The translations under genes and the position numbers were made by a program. A stretch of 64,000 nucleotides of DNA from NCBI GenBank assembly GCA_028285595.1, contig JANQOW010000070.1, forward strand, positions 19,259-83,258, read 5' to 3'. Origin of the DNA: Hyphomicrobiales bacterium (lineage in GTDB: Bacteria; Pseudomonadota; Alphaproteobacteria; Rhizobiales; CAJQND01). This document shows, piece after piece, positions 33,403-41,936 of this stretch. The notes under the pieces are model-generated. The model was not told the DNA's origin. It made no database searches and saw only the letters and a program-made list of their open reading frames with translations. Within the stretch, counting starts at the first letter, position 1, and each line of letters begins with the position of its first letter.

Positions 33403-35847
33403 ATGCGCATTCTGATCTACATCGAGCCGTTCCCAGTGCGCCAGACGATGGATCACTTCCGCGCACCGGCCACCGCGTTTGCAAAGATGTTGCTGTCGGA
33501 AAGCGCGTCAGAGCATTTGAACGACTTCGACATTCGTCTTTATGCCAACCGGGAAACTCTGACCCACGTCCAAGATGAGGCCATGGCGGCCAAGCGCTTC
33601 TTCTTGCGCCCGGAAAGCGAGGAACAAGATCAGTTTCGGGCGAGCCTGACGGAATGGCCCAACCAGGGTGTGCGCACATGGAGCTCTCTCTTGATTGGCT
33701 ATGGTGAGGTTACTGAGCGCTACAGACGGATATTCGAACGCATCCATGAACGCTTCGCGTTCGATGTTGTGGTCACTTTGGGCGATAACGGCGCCGCCAA
33801 ATTGTTTGCCGAAGCGGCCAATGTCGATCACATCGTGTTGGACTTCGGCTTCTCCCACCCTTCAGTCTTCGATGCAGCACTGTTTGACCCGTTGGGCGCA
33901 GGCGGATCCTCACTGTTGGCTCAGATCGACGTATCCGCAGTTCGGGCAATGGTGGACAAAGACGCCTGGCCTGCAGAACTCGATCAAGCCTGCGTTCCCG
34001 GCTTGGCGCCAGGCGATAATTCGCATGCCGGCATAGGGCCCATCGACTTCACCGGCCAAGATCGCATTTTACGCAGAGGCAACGGGCGTGCCGCATTTTT
34101 GTGCCTGCAGCATTTTGATGATCCGCTGCTTCGGGCACACACACAATTCCACACACCTGCCGATGTATTGAAGGCGTGTTTGCCGGTTCTTGCAGACAAC
34201 AACATTCTCACCATCGTCAGACCACCCCAGGGAGACATGTCAAGTCCCGGCCAAGCCGAAGCACTCAACGAAGCGCGCCGCAGTTTGCGCACGTATTCTG
34301 ATGCGGTGCTTTGGTTGGATCGGCCAAGTGAGCGCGTGTCCGACATTCGCCTTTACAGTCTTTGCGATCACGTGGTGACCGCCAACGGCGCAGCAGGCAT
34401 GGAGGCCGCACTGTTTGGGCGTCAGGTCTGTGTCATGGGCAACGCAGCCTACAAAGCTGAAGGAGCCTTTCCCAGTCTTGACGCGATCGTGTCGCGACAC
34501 TTCGACAATCGCTCCTACCAGAAGAACCTCGCGGCGCTCAGAGCATTGCTATTGCGTTCCAGGCTTGTCTCCCAAAGGGATGTGTTCTCCTTCGATGTGT
34601 TTGTGAACCGGTTGGTGCAGACGCTCGAGGCCTGGCACGACAACGGGAAAGATCCTAAGCAGGCCTTGGTTGAAACCTATTCGCGCTATGCCCCAGCGAC
34701 AAGCGCCTCACTGAAAGCGAGCTTGGATCATCGCCCGCCAATGCCTGCGGAGATCAACGTTCAAACGTTTAATCCCGAGCCATCAAAGACCACAACGATC
34801 AGCGCATGGAATAGATCCGTGTCCAGCCTGACGAGCAGGGCACGTCGCTCGATTGGGCGAAGGATCAAGAAATCCGGTTTCTCCAGCGCGCCCGGTACGG
34901 GCCCGCTCGCCTCCAACCCTCTGTTCACCAGAGAGCCAAACGAACCCGCGAAGTTCCTCACTCCGCTCCCCAACTTTCCGGTCAGCCAGGAAGATCAGCT
35001 CATCATTGACGCTGCACAAACGGCCCTTGGAAAACGCCGAAAAACCAGGTCCAGCTTTGCGGTCATCGCCCACTGTTTCTACCTGGACACAACTCAACAT
35101 TTGGCGGACCGTCTTTCAGCCCTCGAGGTCCAGTTTGACCTCTTTGCCTCTGTTCCCCCTTTTGGTGGGGACGAAATCAGACGCACATTGCGCGAGGCCT
35201 TTCCCACCGCGAAGATCATCACTATGCCCAATCGCGGCAGAGACATATGGCCGTTCTGCTTCATCCTCTCGGCACTGGACTCAGATCGGTATTCGCACGT
35301 TCTGAAGGTGCATACTGCCAAGCCGCATTTCGAAACAGATTGGGTCAGTCAGGACCTGGGGCCAGCCTGGCTGGACTATTGTCTTGCCTGTTTATTGGGA
35401 CCTCCAGGCACCGGCGAGCGGATCAGCGACGTTCTGGAGGCACAAACACCTTGCAGTATGGCCGGTCCTGAAGGTCTCTTGATCTCAAGCAAGCAAGCAT
35501 CCCTGGATTTGGATTTTGATCCGGCCAATGTTTTGTCGGGGCTGGACCTTGAACGGGTTCCCCACCATTGGCCATATTTTACCGGTGGCATGTTTTGGTT
35601 AAATTTCAAAGCGATAGGCCCGCTTTTGAAAGCTTTCTCAAAGCCGGAATATTACGCCCCGGGCACAGTTGGAGCATCTTGCCAGATGAGATCGCTGGCA
35701 GAGCTTGCCTTCGCACTCGCGGCGCATCAATCGTCCGATCCCCTCCACACCCTAACCCCTGATCTAGCGCGCCCCAAATTGGAACCGGCACCTGCCGAGT
35801 TCAATGCCAACGAGACCTTACGTGCATATCTTGCGGCGAGCGCCTGA
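33403..35847 (+). CDS. Two-domain polysaccharide protein: capsule-type N-terminus, rhamnan synthesis F (RgpF) C-terminus
   Basis: An 814-aa cytosolic protein. Residues 1-440 resemble capsule export or synthesis proteins of the KpsC type: MRILIYIEPFPVRQTMDHFR, VVVTLGDNGAAKLFAEAANV and HVVTANGAAGMEAALFGRQVCVMG. A basic, Ser-rich linker (about 470-520) leads to an RgpF domain (about 550-790): AVIAHCFYLDTTQHLADRL, MPNRGRDIWPFCFILSAL, YSHVLKVHTAK and FTGGMFWLNFKAI. RgpF proteins extend rhamnose-glucose polymers. No flippase or sugar-nucleotide genes flank it, so it probably modifies an existing surface glycan. It follows the glycosyltransferase-like gene closely. Confidence 0.8.
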   Translation: MRILIYIEPFPVRQTMDHFRAPATAFAKMLLSESASEHLNDFDIRLYANRETLTHVQDEAMAAKRFFLRPESEEQDQFRASLTEWPNQGVRTWSSLLIGYGEVTERYRRIFERIHERFAFDVVVTLGDNGAAKLFAEAANVDHIVLDFGFSHPSVFDAALFDPLGAGGSSLLAQIDVSAVRAMVDKDAWPAELDQACVPGLAPGDNSHAGIGPIDFTGQDRILRRGNGRAAFLCLQHFDDPLLRAHTQFHTPADVLKACLPVLADNNILTIVRPPQGDMSSPGQAEALNEARRSLRTYSDAVLWLDRPSERVSDIRLYSLCDHVVTANGAAGMEAALFGRQVCVMGNAAYKAEGAFPSLDAIVSRHFDNRSYQKNLAALRALLLRSRLVSQRDVFSFDVFVNRLVQTLEAWHDNGKDPKQALVETYSRYAPATSASLKASLDHRPPMPAEINVQTFNPEPSKTTTISAWNRSVSSLTSRARRSIGRRIKKSGFSSAPGTGPLASNPLFTREPNEPAKFLTPLPNFPVSQEDQLIIDAAQTALGKRRKTRSSFAVIAHCFYLDTTQHLADRLSALEVQFDLFASVPPFGGDEIRRTLREAFPTAKIITMPNRGRDIWPFCFILSALDSDRYSHVLKVHTAKPHFETDWVSQDLGPAWLDYCLACLLGPPGTGERISDVLEAQTPCSMAGPEGLLISSKQASLDLDFDPANVLSGLDLERVPHHWPYFTGGMFWLNFKAIGPLLKAFSKPEYYAPGTVGASCQMRSLAELAFALAAHQSSDPLHTLTPDLARPKLEPAPAEFNANETLRAYLAASA

Positions 35848-35902
35848 GTGGGCACTGAACACTCCGTGAATTGACGGGATTGCGTGGGGCATAGTGAACA
35901 AA

Positions 35903-37357
35903 TCATGGTTGGCTTACGCCACCCTCACCTGTTCCCAACTCGGAGTTTGATCGATTAAGATCTTGCAGTAGCCGGCCATGCTTTCCTGTTTCCCGTATCA
36001 CGTCTCCCAAGGTTTCAAATCCCTTGTTTTCGAGAAGCGGGATCAGCATCACCAGTGCTTCGGCTGTAGCGCGGGCGTCTCCAAGGGCGGTATGTCTGAG
36101 ACTGTCGGGAATGTCGATGTTGAGGCGCGCGCACAGTGCATCGAGCGAATGGGCCTCGGTTACGCCAAAAACAACGGCTGACAGCAGTACCGTGTCGAGC
36201 ACCGGATGGTCCCATTCCACACCCATCTGCGCTTCGTGCCTGCGCAGAAACCCCATGTCGAAGGGCGCATTGTGAGCAACAATCACTGCATCGCGGCAGA
36301 AGTCATGGAAGGTTCGGCCGATGGTGGAGAAATCGGGCGCATCGGCCACGTCCGCGTCAGTGACGCCATGGATGTTCGTTGATGAGGGCGGGATGGGACG
36401 TCCCGGGTTAACGTAGCAGTCCAGAAACTCTCCTTCCACGAGGCGAGCATTGAGGACCCGTACTGCACCGAGCTGAACCACGTCATCGGTTTTGGGAGAC
36501 AGGCCGGTTGTCTCCGTATCGAAGGCGACGAAACAGATTTCACTCAACCTCATCTCGGCGATCGCGCTCGTTCCCCTGGCGTTCAGAAGTTCAAAGTCAT
36601 AGACGAGAGGGCGTGGTCCAAGGGCTGTTACGGGCACATTGGTCGTGTCTATGATGAGCATGAAGCCATCGGTGTCCAGTGCCTTCAACCGAGCCGAGAA
36701 GGCATGTGCACCGGACCTGGCTTTCAGCTTGAAGGGCGCTAAAGCGTCAGTCTTCTCCGCCTCTCCCATAGCGGCTTTCACCGGCGCTATATCGAAATAA
36801 TCACCCAACGGTGCCTTCAGACGAGGAGGTGCTACAGAGGATAGGATGCCCGCGGCCTGGGCATCATACAAAACGATTTCGGCAGACCGATTGAACAGAA
36901 TTGTTGCCATCGGAACTTCCGTTAAAAGGGCCGTCAGACGCGCCCTCTCCTGCTGTAAACGGTCTGTCTCTTGGGCGACTTCGGTCGCCGTATCCAGCAT
37001 TTTGGCGCTCAGTGTGGTTGAAATCGCATGCGCTGCTGGAGCAAGGTCCCCTAAGTATTTGGCCGTTTCTGGGTCCATCTCCCGGTCAAGCCCGGAATGA
37101 GCACGCAGGCGCAGATCTGTCGCCAATTTTTCGATCGGCTTGGCCACATGCGTGTCGAACAGAAACCATATGGCTGCCACAAGGCCGGTGTTTAAGAACA
37201 AGAACGCGACAAACGCGGTAACGAACGGTCCGCGCGGCGCGTCCTCAGCACGCAACCAGCCGATCCCCAACGCTCCTGCCGCAAGAAATATCGCCCCCAA
37301 AGCCAAGAGGCAAAAGAACAGGAAGATGCGCAGGCGTAAGCTGAGGCGTGTGAACAT
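35903..37357 (-). CDS. Membrane-anchored PAS and DEDDh 3'-5' exonuclease
   Basis: A 484-aa protein with two N-terminal membrane helices (about 11-33 and 45-68), a HAMP-like helical segment, a PAS-like region (about 140-250), and a C-terminal DnaQ-type exonuclease (about 275-455). Exo I is FVAFDTETTGLSPKTDD (Asp and Glu catalytic), Exo II is IVAHNAPFDMGFLRR, Exo III epsilon is HTALGDARATAEAL with the conserved His and Asp. Similar proteins sit beside acetate permease and DUF294 genes in other Proteobacteria, to my recollection. Its substrate may be RNA or small oligonucleotides; function in acetate metabolism is unknown. Start lies one base after the preceding stop. Confidence 0.85.
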   Translation of the reverse strand: MFTRLSLRLRIFLFFCLLALGAIFLAAGALGIGWLRAEDAPRGPFVTAFVAFLFLNTGLVAAIWFLFDTHVAKPIEKLATDLRLRAHSGLDREMDPETAKYLGDLAPAAHAISTTLSAKMLDTATEVAQETDRLQQERARLTALLTEVPMATILFNRSAEIVLYDAQAAGILSSVAPPRLKAPLGDYFDIAPVKAAMGEAEKTDALAPFKLKARSGAHAFSARLKALDTDGFMLIIDTTNVPVTALGPRPLVYDFELLNARGTSAIAEMRLSEICFVAFDTETTGLSPKTDDVVQLGAVRVLNARLVEGEFLDCYVNPGRPIPPSSTNIHGVTDADVADAPDFSTIGRTFHDFCRDAVIVAHNAPFDMGFLRRHEAQMGVEWDHPVLDTVLLSAVVFGVTEAHSLDALCARLNIDIPDSLRHTALGDARATAEALVMLIPLLENKGFETLGDVIRETGKHGRLLQDLNRSNSELGTGEGGVSQP

Positions 37358-37358
37358 G

Positions 37359-37877
37359 TCAGGTTTCGCAAACCAGTTTCAGGATCGGATCATCAGCGGG
37401 CATCTGCTGCCAGTCTGCATTGGCGACCGTGCCGTCATCAGAAAAATCGGCGCCATCGACGAGCAGAGCAGATCTTGAACTTGCGCAATCAAACAGGACG
37501 GGCATCTGATTGACCGGCGACCAACGGCCATAGAAGTAGAGGTTCACCAGCCTTTGATCAGGCAACTTCTCGTTCTTGCGCGCCGTTGCCGTATCGACCG
37601 TCACAAAGCGTTTAGTGTAGGGCCAAAGCTGCGTCCAAGGGCGGAACCAGCTTTGCTCTTCGACCTTTACAGCCACCTGCATCCCTTCGAGCAGGCTTTC
37701 CGCCGTTCGGTCAAACCAAGTATATTCAGCGTAGATGGTCATCGTGATCATGCCGAGGCCGGCAGCAACTGGGGTCAGCCATTTTGGCAGACGGTTACCG
37801 ATGGTCAAGTTTGCCAGCATCACCAGCCCGGCGCAGGCAACACCTCCAAAGATGGTGGCAATGAGCTCGACAAACAT
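37359..37877 (-). CDS. Hypothetical protein with two N-terminal membrane helices
   Basis: A 172-aa protein with two hydrophobic helices in the first 50 residues (GVACAGLVMLANL and VAAGLGMITMTIY) and a soluble C-terminal domain with Trp-rich segments such as SWFRPWTQLWPYTKRFVTVD and VNLYFYGRWSPVNQMPVLFDC. It fits tightly between the CBS/DUF294 gene (4-base gap) and the exonuclease gene (1-base gap), so it is part of the acetate-linked operon. I do not recognise the family. Confidence 0.65.
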   Translation of the reverse strand: MFVELIATIFGGVACAGLVMLANLTIGNRLPKWLTPVAAGLGMITMTIYAEYTWFDRTAESLLEGMQVAVKVEEQSWFRPWTQLWPYTKRFVTVDTATARKNEKLPDQRLVNLYFYGRWSPVNQMPVLFDCASSRSALLVDGADFSDDGTVANADWQQMPADDPILKLVCET

Positions 37878-37881
37878 GGCC

Positions 37882-39702
37882 CTATCCTAGAATTCCCGCG
37901 CCCGACCCAATAGCCGACTGCATCGTTTTGACGACGACGAATGCGTCGCGCAAATGGCTGCGCTCAAAATCGGAGAGCTCGGATGGGTCCAGAAAATTGT
38001 CCGGCTTGCCACCCGCTTTCACCTGCGCCACTTGATGTTCAAGCCTCATGGTGGCGATCAGGTCATAGGCGTCCATCAGATCGGCCCCACCGGTGGGGGA
38101 AAGAATGCCGCCGGCCTGGGCCGCGGAAAGTCTTGCCCTTGTGTTGACGGGCTGCAAACGTCCTTGCAGCGCGTAGATGCGACCCAAATCGACCACTGGA
38201 ACAACACCATTCAGTTTGAGATCCAGCCGGTTGCGATGCTCCCCGGAGCGAATGGTGGCAAGCCCCCTGAGCAGGCCGAGTGGAGGCTGATGCTTCAATG
38301 AGTTTGCGATCATATGTGCGGTGAAAATGGAATTCTTGGAAGCAACCTCGAGAGTGGTCTGTTGCAGATCGGTAAACAAGCTATCATCGCCGCCAACCGC
38401 CCGCAGATCAAACATCACCGAGGCCAACATTTGCGCTTCCGGATTTGGTTTGGAGATCCAGCCTTCAAAATAGCTGCGCCACACTTTCAGCGGCTGGCAC
38501 CAGCGTTGATTGGTCGCCATCATGTCGCCTGGGCAATAGTAATACGCACAGGCATCCAATCCATCGCTGACGTATTTCGCCAGGCTTCCGAAATAGGTCA
38601 TGTGGTCTGTCGTGGCCGCGTCAGACAGGATGAGGCAGTTATCCTGATCGGAAACGCCAGTTTGTTCCTGTCGTCCTTGAGATCCGCATGCCAGCCATAG
38701 ATAGGGAACCGGCGGCGGACCCAGTTCCTGCTCGGCCCATGCAAGCAGTCTCCGTGTTGCCGTATCGGCAATGTCTGTAATCAGCCTTGTCACAACCTCA
38801 TGCCGGTTCCCTGCTCCCACGAGTTGCACCAGCAATTGCGGTATCTTGGCCGTGATGCGGGCCATGGAGGGAATGTCTTTAGCCTTCGCGATCTGCCGCA
38901 CGAGATCGGCGGACGAGAGTGCCTGAGTCCGCGTAAGATCGGTCTGGCTGACAATGCCAACCAGGTTCCCTCCTTGGACAATCGGAATGTGCCCAATGCT
39001 GCGCTCCATCATCATGTGCAGGACATCCACACCGAGCGCCGAAGGTTCAAGCGTCACGGGACCGGGAGTCATGACCATGGAGACGGGTTGGTCTAAGGGC
39101 ATGGCCGAGGCCACCACCCGTTCACTCATGTCTCGCGCGGTGACAATTCCCTTCAAACTTGCCTGCTCGGCAACGCAAATCGAAGAGATCTTCCGCTCCC
39201 GCATTATAGCTGCAGCCTTGTGGATGGATAGATCCGGCGCGCAGGTGACCGGATCTGCGGTCATAAGTCGATCTACAGTCAGTGTGGTCAAATCGGGTGT
39301 TGGCGAACGCGCCGGATGGCGGCGATCAAAGAAGCGTGCAACCTGTGTATGGCTGTCAATCAGTGCAAACAGGGTTGCAGACGGCATCACGATCAGCGCG
39401 GTATCGCTCGTCGCCGTCGCCGCGCGGGTTGCTATCCCGCCACGCGTGAGTGCCCGTTCGCCAAATGAATTGCGCGGTCCCAGAAGTGAGATCTGCATAT
39501 CAGCGTCATCTTTGATCTCAACTTCGCCTGCCACGATGATGTATATGTTCTCCACCTTATCGCCGATGGCAAAGATCGTCTCGCCCGCAGCCAGCTCCAT
39601 AAAAGCGCATGCCGATGCGAGCGCCTGCATGTCGGCCTCTGACAGGGTGTCATAGGGGTGAACGGAATTTAGAAACTGACGGCTCCGGTCGCACAGCGCC
39701 AT
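37882..39702 (-). CDS. cNMP-binding, CBS-pair and DUF294 nucleotidyltransferase-like protein
   Basis: A 606-aa cytosolic protein. Residues about 10-120 are a cyclic-nucleotide-binding domain (AAGETIFAIGDKVENIYII and GPRNSFGERAL), about 140-270 a CBS pair (VDRLMTADPVTCAPD and GNLVGIVSQTDLTR), and about 300-440 a GlnD/DUF294 nucleotidyltransferase domain with the GSQGRQEQTGVSDQDN motif carrying the metal-binding Asp pair, then DUF294_C. This architecture is known next to acetate and other carboxylate symporters, suggesting control of carboxylate use, probably by nucleotide transfer to a partner. The gene follows actP by about 100 bases. Confidence 0.88.
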   Translation of the reverse strand: MALCDRSRQFLNSVHPYDTLSEADMQALASACAFMELAAGETIFAIGDKVENIYIIVAGEVEIKDDADMQISLLGPRNSFGERALTRGGIATRAATATSDTALIVMPSATLFALIDSHTQVARFFDRRHPARSPTPDLTTLTVDRLMTADPVTCAPDLSIHKAAAIMRERKISSICVAEQASLKGIVTARDMSERVVASAMPLDQPVSMVMTPGPVTLEPSALGVDVLHMMMERSIGHIPIVQGGNLVGIVSQTDLTRTQALSSADLVRQIAKAKDIPSMARITAKIPQLLVQLVGAGNRHEVVTRLITDIADTATRRLLAWAEQELGPPPVPYLWLACGSQGRQEQTGVSDQDNCLILSDAATTDHMTYFGSLAKYVSDGLDACAYYYCPGDMMATNQRWCQPLKVWRSYFEGWISKPNPEAQMLASVMFDLRAVGGDDSLFTDLQQTTLEVASKNSIFTAHMIANSLKHQPPLGLLRGLATIRSGEHRNRLDLKLNGVVPVVDLGRIYALQGRLQPVNTRARLSAAQAGGILSPTGGADLMDAYDLIATMRLEHQVAQVKAGGKPDNFLDPSELSDFERSHLRDAFVVVKTMQSAIGSGAGILG

Positions 39703-39726
39703 TTAATTTGCCCTATCTACGAAAGT

Positions 39727-39797
39727 GCCCCGCCGGCAGGGAGTATACCGACGGGGCGCATGGTAGTGCATGAAAGCTGCCGCCAGAAGGCAGCGGC
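39727..39797 (-). terminator. Candidate hairpins downstream of the symporter gene
   Basis: Two inverted repeats lie in the gap between actP and the DUF294 gene. GCTGCC/GGCAGC (39776-39781 and 39789-39794) is a 6-bp stem just after the actP stop, followed on the minus strand by TTTC. GCCCCGCCGG/CCGACGGGGC (39727-39736 and 39748-39757) is a 10-bp stem with one mismatch. Either may attenuate transcription into the DUF294 gene. Confidence 0.4.
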
Positions 39798-39805
39798 TTG
39801 CGATT

Positions 39806-41590
39806 TTAGTGGTCCGCTGCGGCCGCGCCCGCGCCACGCGGCACACGAACGCTCTCCACCAGTGCCTTGATCTCCTGTGGGATCTCTTTGGTCATTCCGG
39901 TGACGATGTAAGCCACCGCAAAGTTCACCGCAGCACCGATCGCGCCAAACGAGGTCGATTTGATCGGGCCAAGCAGCGGATCTGCATCCGAGAATGAATT
40001 GGTATCAGGGATAAAGAACCACCCCTTGTGCAGGAAGATGTACACAAGCGTAACCACCAGGCCTGCGAGCATGCCCGCCACGGCGCCGGAATTGTTGATG
40101 CGCGTTGAGAAAATGCCCATCATCAAAGCCGGGAATATGGAGGCCGCCGCCAGACCAAAAGCCAGCGCCACGGTCTGCGCGGCAAATCCAGGTGGATTGA
40201 GCCCCAGCAAGACGGCAACCACAATTGCCGCAGCCATAGAAAGCCTTGCCGCGAGCAACTCCGATCTCTCCGACATCTTGGGCGTAAACTGGCCCTTGAG
40301 CAGATCATGGCTGATCGCAGATGATATCGCCAAGAGCAGGCCAGCAGCCGTGGAGAGCGCAGCCGCAAGACCACCCGCCGCCACAAGCCCGATCACCCAG
40401 CCTGGAAGGCTTGCGATTTCAGGATTGGCCAAAACAAGAATGTCACGGTTGAACTTGGTCAGTTCGTTGCCCTTCCAGCCTTTTTCTTCGGCCTTGGCCT
40501 GAAGCTCGGCGTTTGCATCATTGTAGTACTGGATCTTGCCGTCACCATTCTTGTCTTCCCAGTCAAGAAGCCCGGTCTTTTTCCAGGTTTCCATCCAGGC
40601 ATATTCCGGAGCATTGTCGATTTGCTGAATGGTAACAGCCTCACCAGCGGTGCCATTCGGCCACATGAGTTCCGAAATGTTCAATCGGGCCATGGCACCT
40701 ACTGCAGGCGCGGTCAGATATAGCAGCGCAATGAACACCAGTGTCCAACCGGCAGACCAGCGCGCATCCGAGACCTTTGGCACCGTGAAGAAGCGCATAA
40801 TCACGTGCGGCAGACCGGCAGTACCGATCATCAAGGACAGCGTGAACAGTACCATGTTGAGAGTAGACCCATGAGGGGCCGTGTATTCCTTGAAGCCGAG
40901 ATCGGTGACGATCTGATCAAGCTTCGTGAGCAGAGGTTCGCCGCTCGCGGTGTCACCGAAGAGGCCGAGAGCCGGGATGGGATTGCCTGTAATCTGCAGA
41001 GAAATAAACACTGCAGGAATGGTGTAGGCCGTGATCAGAACGCAATACTGGGCAACCTGGGTGTAGGTTACCCCTTTCATGCCCCCAAACACCGCATAAG
41101 CAAACACCACACAAGCGCCGACCAGGAGACCCCAGAATGCGTCGATCTCAAGGAAACGTCCGAAGGCAATGCCAACGCCTTGCATCTGTCCGATCACATA
41201 GGTGATCGAGGCAACAAGCAGGCAGATAACGGCAACCATACGGGCTGTCGGCGAATAAAACCGGTCGCCGATAAACTCCGAGACGGTGAACTTGCCAAAC
41301 TTGCGCAGATAAGGCGCAAGCAGCAGCGCAAGCAAAACGTAACCGCCTGTCCAACCCATCAGGAAGGATGAGTTGTCATAACCTGTAAACGCTATCAAAC
41401 CGGCCATTGAAATGAAGGAGGCCGCCGACATCCAGTCAGCCGCCGTCGCCATGCCGTTTGTGACAGGGTGAACGCCGCGTCCGGCGGCGTAGAATTCGGT
41501 GGTGGATCCGGCACGAGCCCAGACCGCGATGCCGATGTAGAGTGCAAAGGATGCACCGACAAACAGTAGGTTGATTGTAAACTGATCCAT
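39806..41590 (-). CDS. Na+/solute symporter, ActP-like (acetate type) with EF-hand-like insert
   Basis: A 594-aa inner-membrane symporter of the SSS family with about thirteen helices. VHPVTNGMATAADWMSAASFISMAG and the GGMKGVTYTQ motif are typical, as are AGGLAAALSTAAGLLLAISSAISHDLLK with the Na+ site. A hydrophilic insert at about 330-375 contains an EF-hand-like loop (D-K-N-G-D-G-K-I, about 345-356), which may bind calcium. The neighbour DUF4212 gene 4 bases upstream marks the two-component subtype (VC_2705-like) of acetate or short-chain carboxylate symporter. It lies after acs, consistent with acetate uptake. ATG 41590 is the family start. Confidence 0.88.
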   Translation of the reverse strand: MDQFTINLLFVGASFALYIGIAVWARAGSTTEFYAAGRGVHPVTNGMATAADWMSAASFISMAGLIAFTGYDNSSFLMGWTGGYVLLALLLAPYLRKFGKFTVSEFIGDRFYSPTARMVAVICLLVASITYVIGQMQGVGIAFGRFLEIDAFWGLLVGACVVFAYAVFGGMKGVTYTQVAQYCVLITAYTIPAVFISLQITGNPIPALGLFGDTASGEPLLTKLDQIVTDLGFKEYTAPHGSTLNMVLFTLSLMIGTAGLPHVIMRFFTVPKVSDARWSAGWTLVFIALLYLTAPAVGAMARLNISELMWPNGTAGEAVTIQQIDNAPEYAWMETWKKTGLLDWEDKNGDGKIQYYNDANAELQAKAEEKGWKGNELTKFNRDILVLANPEIASLPGWVIGLVAAGGLAAALSTAAGLLLAISSAISHDLLKGQFTPKMSERSELLAARLSMAAAIVVAVLLGLNPPGFAAQTVALAFGLAAASIFPALMMGIFSTRINNSGAVAGMLAGLVVTLVYIFLHKGWFFIPDTNSFSDADPLLGPIKSTSFGAIGAAVNFAVAYIVTGMTKEIPQEIKALVESVRVPRGAGAAAADH

Positions 41591-41594
41591 GAGC

Positions 41595-41858
41595 CTATTC
41601 CTCGTCCACGCCGTGTTCACGATCGACTTTGTTCATTCGCCAGGCATAGAAGAAAATCAGTGCCAGAAAGACCAAGATCGAGCCTTGTTGTGCGAACCAG
41701 AATCCCAGATCGGTGCCACCGACGCTGATCCCGCTGAGCAGCGGACGCAGGATGATCCCGAACCCGAATGAGACCGATGCCCAGATAACGAGGCTGATCC
41801 CGATGAGGCGCAAATTGGCTTGCCAATATGCGTTCTTGGTATCGTTTTGTTGGGACAT
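41595..41858 (-). CDS. DUF4212 small subunit of Na+/solute symporter
   Basis: An 87-aa protein with two hydrophobic helices (about 17-37 and 53-73) and short charged ends. The YWQANLRLIGISLVIWASVSFG start and LGFWFAQQGSILVFLALIFFYAWRMNK are diagnostic of DUF4212, which always pairs with an SSS-type symporter and probably stabilises it. It sits 4 bases before the symporter gene and 78 bases after acs. Confidence 0.92.
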   Translation of the reverse strand: MSQQNDTKNAYWQANLRLIGISLVIWASVSFGFGIILRPLLSGISVGGTDLGFWFAQQGSILVFLALIFFYAWRMNKVDREHGVDEE

Positions 41859-41936
41859 AACTTTGTGCTCTTCTCCGTTTGTCTGATTAGCTACCTAAGC
41901 GGTCTCTCGATCCGGCCTGTTTCGAAGCTTCACGCC

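Noticed and set aside
38954..39655. 233-aa plus-strand frame opposite the CBS/DUF294 gene
   Set aside because: Antisense shadow of the cNMP and CBS domains.
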